Shown: piece by piece, positions 60,410 to 64,000 of the stretch
Layout: each line of letters begins with the position of its first letter
Position numbering within the stretch: position 1 is the stretch's first letter
DNA from: Janthinobacterium sp051380875
GTDB taxonomy: Bacteria; Pseudomonadota; Gammaproteobacteria; Burkholderiales; Burkholderiaceae_D
Assembly: GCF_051380875.1 (NCBI RefSeq)
Contig: NZ_JBNYXW010000023.1
Location: 26,899 to 90,898 of the forward strand
Direction of reading: 5' to 3'
Length of the DNA: 64,000 nucleotides
Notes under the pieces: generated by a model
The model's input: the letters and a program-made list of their open reading frames with translations, nothing else
Databases searched by the model: none
What the model was told of the DNA's origin: nothing
Translations under genes and position numbers: made by a program

Positions 60410-61666
60410 TTAGTGTGCCGCCCATTGGATCGAATTGATGTCGATCCCTTCCTTGAACATGTCCCACAGCGGCGACAGCTCACGCAATTTGTGTACTTTC
60501 GATTTCAGCAAGTTGACGGCGAAGTCGATGTCTTCCTCGGTCGAGAAGCGGCCGATGGTGAAGCGGATCGAGCTGTGCGCCAGTTCGTCGCTGCGGCCCA
60601 GGGCGCGCAGCACGTACGATGGCTCCAGGCTGGCCGAGGTGCAGGCCGAACCGGACGACACGGCGATATCCTTGATCGCCATGATCAGCGACTCGCCTTC
60701 TACATAGTTGAAGCTGACATTCAGGTTGTGCGGCACGCGGTGTTCCATGTCGCCGTTGATGTAGACTTCTTCGATCTCTTGCAAGCCCTTGGCCAGGCGG
60801 TCGCGCAAGGCCTTGATGTGGCCGATTTCGCTGTCCATTTCTTCCTTGGCGATACGGAACGCTTCGCCCATGCCGACGATCTGGTGGGTCGGCAGGGTGC
60901 CCGAACGCAGGCCGCGCTCATGGCCGCCACCGTGCATTTGCGCTTCCAGGCGCACGCGCGGCTTGCGGCAGACGTACAGCGCGCCCACGCCTTTCGGGCC
61001 GTAGGTTTTATGCGCCGTGAAGGTCATCAGGTCGACCTTGGTCTTTTGCAGGTCGATGACGACCTTGCCCGTCGCTTGCGCCGCGTCGCAATGGAAGATG
61101 ATGCCTTTCGAGCGGCAGAACACGCCGATTTCGTCGATGGGCTGGATCACGCCGATTTCGTTGTTCACCAGCATCACCGACACGAGGATGGTGTCCGGGC
61201 GCACGGCCGCAGCCAGTTGCTCGACGGTAATCAGGCCGTTGTCTTGCGGTTCCAGATAAGTTGCTTCGAAGCCGACGCGTTCCAGTTCGCGCACCGTGTC
61301 GAGTACCGATTTATGTTCGGTCTTGACGGTGATGATGTGCTTGCCCTTGGTTTTGTAGAATTGCGCCGCGCCCTTGATGGCCAGGTTGTTGCTTTCCGTC
61401 GCGCCGGAAGTCCAGATGATTTCGCGCGGATCGGCGTTCACCAGTGCCGCCACGTGGCCGCGTGCCTCTTCCACGGCTTTTTCCGCCGTCCAGCCATACA
61501 TGTGGCTGCGCGATGCCGGATTGCCGAACTGCTCGCGCAGGTAAGGAATCATCTTGTCGGCGACGCGTGGATCGATCGGCGTGGTGGCCGAGTAATCCAT
61601 GTAGATCGGAAAATGCGGTGCGGTTTCAAAATGCACTTGGCCTACGTTTTTTTCAGGGGCGTTCAT
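60410..61666 (-). CDS. iscS: Cysteine desulfurase IscS
   Basis: 418 residues; a PLP enzyme that releases sulfur from cysteine for cluster and thionucleoside synthesis. The PLP lysine is in FTAHKTYGPKGVGALYV and the active cysteine in VSSGSACTSASLEPS. The ATG at 61666 is preferred because GGAG lies 8 nt upstream; an ATG at 61678 would include it. The protein is slightly longer than E. coli IscS because of an N-terminal MNAPEKNVGQVHFETAP extension. Confidence 0.96.
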   Translation of the reverse strand: MNAPEKNVGQVHFETAPHFPIYMDYSATTPIDPRVADKMIPYLREQFGNPASRSHMYGWTAEKAVEEARGHVAALVNADPREIIWTSGATESNNLAIKGAAQFYKTKGKHIITVKTEHKSVLDTVRELERVGFEATYLEPQDNGLITVEQLAAAVRPDTILVSVMLVNNEIGVIQPIDEIGVFCRSKGIIFHCDAAQATGKVVIDLQKTKVDLMTFTAHKTYGPKGVGALYVCRKPRVRLEAQMHGGGHERGLRSGTLPTHQIVGMGEAFRIAKEEMDSEIGHIKALRDRLAKGLQEIEEVYINGDMEHRVPHNLNVSFNYVEGESLIMAIKDIAVSSGSACTSASLEPSYVLRALGRSDELAHSSIRFTIGRFSTEEDIDFAVNLLKSKVHKLRELSPLWDMFKEGIDINSIQWAAH

Positions 61667-61707
61667 CAATAACTCCATGCAATCAGCAACTTAGTATTTT
61701 GTAATGT

Positions 61708-62184
61708 TCAACCGAGGGCGGCGTGGTTACGGTGCATCACCATCACGCTTTGCTCGGCAATCTTTTGTCTCTGCTGGTCGACCAGGTCCTGCAGCGACAC
61801 AGAATCCAGATAATCGACCATTTTTTCGTTGAGTGTGGACCACAATTCATGCGTCATGCAGCGCGCACCCGTGGCCGCGTCGGCGCCGTGGCAATGCTCC
61901 TTGCCGCCGCACTGCGTGGCGTCCAGCGGTTCGTCGACAGCGATGATGATGTCGGCCACCGTCACCTTGTCGGCGCGGCGCGCCAGGCTGTAGCCGCCGC
62001 CCGGGCCACGGATCGATTCGACGATCTCATGGCGGCGCAGCTTGCCGAACAGCTGTTCCAGGTAGGAAAGGGAAATCGACTGGCGCTGGCTGATGCCCGA
62101 CAGGGTGACCGGTCCCTTGCCCTGGCGCAGGGCAAGATCGATCATCGCTGTCACGGCAAAACGGCCTTTTGTAGTCAGACGCAT
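61708..62184 (-). CDS. iscR: Fe-S cluster regulator IscR
   Basis: 158 residues of the Rrf2 family. The DNA-binding part has MRLTTKGRFAVTAMIDLAL and SLSYLEQLFGKLRRHEIVESIRGPGGGY (core GKLRRHEIV). The [2Fe-2S] ligands are in CGGKEHC and ARCMTHELW; the second and third cysteines are separated by 10 residues, against 5 in E. coli. Holo-IscR should repress this operon through the type 1 site upstream. The ATG at 62184 gives the family start; four extra codons upstream are not conserved. Confidence 0.95.
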   Translation of the reverse strand: MRLTTKGRFAVTAMIDLALRQGKGPVTLSGISQRQSISLSYLEQLFGKLRRHEIVESIRGPGGGYSLARRADKVTVADIIIAVDEPLDATQCGGKEHCHGADAATGARCMTHELWSTLNEKMVDYLDSVSLQDLVDQQRQKIAEQSVMVMHRNHAALG

Positions 62185-62252
62185 ACATCCTCGGCTCAAC
62201 TGTTCAATAACTGGTTTAAAATATTGCGGTTTTTCAACTCATCAAAGTCTGA

Positions 62253-62277
62253 GTAGTTGAATGATTTAGTCAAGTAT
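62253..62277 (-). promoter_or_regulatory. IscR type 1 binding site overlapping the isc promoter
   Basis: On the minus strand the 25-nt site begins ATACTTGACTAA and ends CATTCAACTAC, close to the consensus ATAGTTGACTAATTTAGTCAACTAT form in both half-sites. The TTGACT within it (62268-62273) is a good -35 element, so bound IscR would block RNA polymerase, giving feedback control by Fe-S status. Confidence 0.75.
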
Positions 62278-62415
62278 AACAAATTCAGCGGGGTTTGTCA
62301 GAGTGCCCCGCGATGACCATGGGGGCTGGCAGGGGCTTGCAGGCCCGCTATTGCTGACGCAGCGCCAGATGAGTAGTTAAGAAAACAACAATTGAAGTCA
62401 TCACAGGCTTCACGG

Positions 62416-62455
62416 CACCTGACAAAACCGTCGCGTAGCAGGTTTGGCCAGGCGC
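62416..62455 (-). repeat. Short form of the intergenic repeat, copy 4
   Basis: About 40 bp that keep both ends (CCTGACAAAACC and GGTTTGGCCAGG) but lack the inner roughly 80 bp. The right end abuts the stop codon of the NADAR gene, as in the long copies. Confidence 0.75.
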
Positions 62456-62457
62456 TA

Positions 62458-63009
62458 TCATCCGCGTAAGGCGGTGCGCACTTTCATCAACTCGAAACCC
62501 AGCAAGTTCAAGCCGTCCCAGCGGGCCGGATCGGCGACACGCGGATTGTCCGACGCCAGGCCCACGCCCCAGATGCGGTCGACGGGACTGGCTTCGACGA
62601 TGATGCGCTCGCCTGTGCCCAGCAGAAACTTGCGCAAGGTGGGCTTTTGCGAAAACTTGGCAAAGTTGCCATCGAAGACGATGCCGGTACGCGCCGCCTC
62701 CCACACCCTGGCGTCAAAATTGGCCACCTCGCGCCCCAGCTTCTTCACTTCCGATGGCCGCTCGGCCGCCACGATGCGCGCCTGCACGGACGTATCGCCA
62801 AACAGGGCCGCCTTCTGCGCCATCATGTAATGTTCGGCCGTAGCATACGTCACGCCAGCGAGGCTGAACGGCGACGGAAACCATTGGCTGAAGCAGCTTT
62901 TATCGGCCACCTGCGGCTGCGCCGGCGTGTGGCCCCAGAAATACAGATAGTCGGGCACGCCGCCCTCCTCTATCCACGCCTTCAATTCTTCCACGTTACT
63001 AATTTGCAT
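62458..63009 (-). CDS. NADAR family protein (YbiA-like)
   Basis: 183 residues. The NADAR/YbiA signature runs CFSQWFPSPFSLAGVTYATAEHYMMAQKAALFGD (core TAEHYMMAQKAALF), with RVWEAARTGIVFDGNFAKFSQ and IWGVGLA after it. The family acts on N-glycosidic bonds of intermediates in riboflavin synthesis or on ADP-ribosylated molecules. The specific substrate here is not known; length is in the usual range. It lies downstream of the UDG-like gene by 38 bp on the same strand. Confidence 0.88.
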   Translation of the reverse strand: MQISNVEELKAWIEEGGVPDYLYFWGHTPAQPQVADKSCFSQWFPSPFSLAGVTYATAEHYMMAQKAALFGDTSVQARIVAAERPSEVKKLGREVANFDARVWEAARTGIVFDGNFAKFSQKPTLRKFLLGTGERIIVEASPVDRIWGVGLASDNPRVADPARWDGLNLLGFELMKVRTALRG

Positions 63010-63047
63010 ATTCCCCGGACTTCCGCCAGACAGGCGCTAATTCAAGC

Positions 63048-63827
63048 TCAAGCACGCAATAGTTGCATCGGACCAAACAGGGCCTGCATGTCACGATTGC
63101 CAATAAAGGACAGATTATACGGATGTTCGGCCGTCAGCTGCGGCAGCGATGCCGCCACCGGCAGGCGCTTGATGAGCTCGGCAATCTTGCCCCACAGCAC
63201 AAGTTGCGGCACGACCGCACCGCCCTGCTGCGCCAGCGCTTCGAGCACCACCTGCAGGAAGGGCAGCCAGCCGCGCGCATCCTGCACGGGCGGCACGTGG
63301 GCACGGAACACCAGTGCCGCGTTGAGCAGCAAAAAGCCTTGCCCGCTCATCTTGCGCTGCAAGTCGGGCAAGGTCTGGATGACGCCGCTGCCCGGCAGCA
63401 GCGCGGCTGCGGCCACGGGCGCCATGGCCGCGCCGGACGTGTCGCCGCCCTGCAACTGGCCATCGGCCACCAGCAGCATCTTCATGAAGTTGCGCAAGGA
63501 GGTGGCGCGGTTGACGGGTTTCGACAAGCCGGTCGCCGACCACAGGCTGCCGACGGCGCCATCCATGAAACACACGCCCGTGGCGCTGTCGGCACGCGGA
63601 TACGGCCCCTCGCCCACCAGCACATAGCGCGTGTGCGCCAGCGGCAGGGCAAAGGCGGCAAACAGGCGGCCCTGCGTGGGCAGGTAGTCGTCGACGGCCA
63701 GCGCCGGCAAATAAGCGGGGTCGGCCACCATCACGGCGTGCAAGCCGCGCAGCAAGATGGGCCGCCAGGAAACGTGCGCCAGGGATAGCGCATCGACGAT
63801 GCTGGCGGGAAGTGTCGGAACTGTCAT
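63048..63827 (-). CDS. Uracil-DNA-glycosylase-like protein with altered motif A
   Basis: 259 residues with the UDG-superfamily order of motifs: motif A region VLVGEGPYPRADSATGVCF (residues 70-87), LLLNAALVFRAHVPP (the LLLN motif), LWGKIAELI, and AEHPYNLSFIGN in place of HPSPLS. In family 1 enzymes motif A is GQDPYH with a catalytic Asp; here it is GEGPYPR, so Asp is Gly74 and His is Pro77. It may belong to a divergent UDG branch or have another substrate. The ATG at 63827 is used; a longer frame enters the IS element. Confidence 0.75.
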   Translation of the reverse strand: MTVPTLPASIVDALSLAHVSWRPILLRGLHAVMVADPAYLPALAVDDYLPTQGRLFAAFALPLAHTRYVLVGEGPYPRADSATGVCFMDGAVGSLWSATGLSKPVNRATSLRNFMKMLLVADGQLQGGDTSGAAMAPVAAAALLPGSGVIQTLPDLQRKMSGQGFLLLNAALVFRAHVPPVQDARGWLPFLQVVLEALAQQGGAVVPQLVLWGKIAELIKRLPVAASLPQLTAEHPYNLSFIGNRDMQALFGPMQLLRA

Positions 63828-63893
63828 GGTATTCGTACTCGATTGCGCAAAGGCAAATTGTAGCGCACCGGCAGGGCGATATTTGAGGTACCC

Positions 63894-64000
63894 TGACTTT
63901 TTCGGACACTCTTGTTTGGTAAACTTCACCAACTGGAGAACTTATGAAACGCTCAACAACATACACACCAGAGCTTCGGGAAGAAGCGGTAAAACTGGTC
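63894..64000 (+). mobile_element. Left end of an IS3-type insertion sequence
   Basis: A TGACTTTTTCGGACACTC end followed by a short leader and a transposase gene opening. The exact boundary is uncertain by about 10 bp, since the right end and target duplication lie outside the window. It lies about 67 bp upstream of the UDG-like gene start. Confidence 0.6.
63944..64000 (+). CDS. IS3 family transposase OrfA, 5' end only
   Basis: The first 19 codons (MKRSTTYTPELREEAVKLV) match the start of IS3-family OrfA, which carries a helix-turn-helix for the IS ends. GGAG lies 7 nt before the ATG. The rest is beyond the window, so completeness cannot be judged. Confidence 0.75.
   Translation, partial: MKRSTTYTPELREEAVKLV

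Overview
The window is a 64 kb piece of a GC-rich (about 60-65 %) chromosome from a betaproteobacterium of the order Burkholderiales, most likely family Oxalobacteraceae (Janthinobacterium, Massilia or Duganella type). The evidence is gene order: tRNA-Leu, nuoA-N and DUF2818 on one strand, next to secG, tpiA and a PIG3-type quinone oxidoreductase; pnp-rpsO; leuA-pssA and ilvC-ilvH-ilvI with the sigma factor/DUF3619/DUF3106/RDD cluster; and iscR-S-U-A-hscB-A-fdx-iscX. The genus is an inference. This is mostly ordinary core chromosome. One insertion sequence begins at the right edge.

Layout. 1-13.9 kb is accessory and regulatory: a PAS-PAS-GGDEF-EAL protein cut by the left edge, a YhaJ-like LysR regulator divergent from a pirin and a DoxX protein, a Tat-exported PhoX phosphatase behind a well-formed Pho box, ribA behind two hairpins, a secreted serine protease overlapping an FHA membrane protein, a PEP-CTERM protein, a YjbR protein, a TetR regulator and a soluble sugar dehydrogenase. 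14.0-16.6 kb holds ispD-ispF, a secreted HExxH protein and nudF. 16.7-31.7 kb is the complete 14-gene complex I operon (nuoA to nuoN, minus strand) plus DUF2818. 31.8-34.3 kb has tRNA-Leu(GAG), secG, tpiA and the quinone oxidoreductase. 34.4-38.4 kb holds a Sel1 protein, a DUF2807 protein, a small exported peptide and a chemoreceptor. 38.5-41.9 kb has pnp-rpsO and a BamE-like lipoprotein. 42.0-51.2 kb has leuA, pssA, two tandem SIMPL-domain proteins, an MFS transporter and ilvC-ilvH-ilvI. 51.7-54.0 kb is an ECF-type sigma factor cluster. 54.1-56.4 kb has a group III truncated haemoglobin, a pseudouridine-synthase homologue and a methyltransferase. 56.4-62.3 kb is the isc operon. 62.4-64 kb has a NADAR protein, a uracil-DNA-glycosylase-like protein and the start of an IS3-type element.

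What stands out. (1) A family of intergenic elements of about 118 bp (copies at 16.6, 41.9 and 54.6 kb, and a 40 bp short form at 62.4 kb). Each copy's own ends pair with each other, and paired bases change together between copies. Its right end always sits directly against the stop codon of a minus-strand gene. (2) The sigma factor/DUF3619/DUF3106/RDD cluster looks like an uncharacterised envelope-sensing unit. (3) Strong hairpin-T-tract signals lie within about 20 nt of the starts of ribA and nudF, suggesting attenuation. (4) Several enzyme-family proteins have altered catalytic motifs: a GGDEF site reading DNSKF, a pseudouridine synthase with the catalytic Asp replaced by Glu, and a UDG-like protein with GEGPYPR in place of GQDPYH. 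(5) Clear PhoB and IscR sites precede phoX and iscR. All functions are inferred from sequence recognition; no database search was run.
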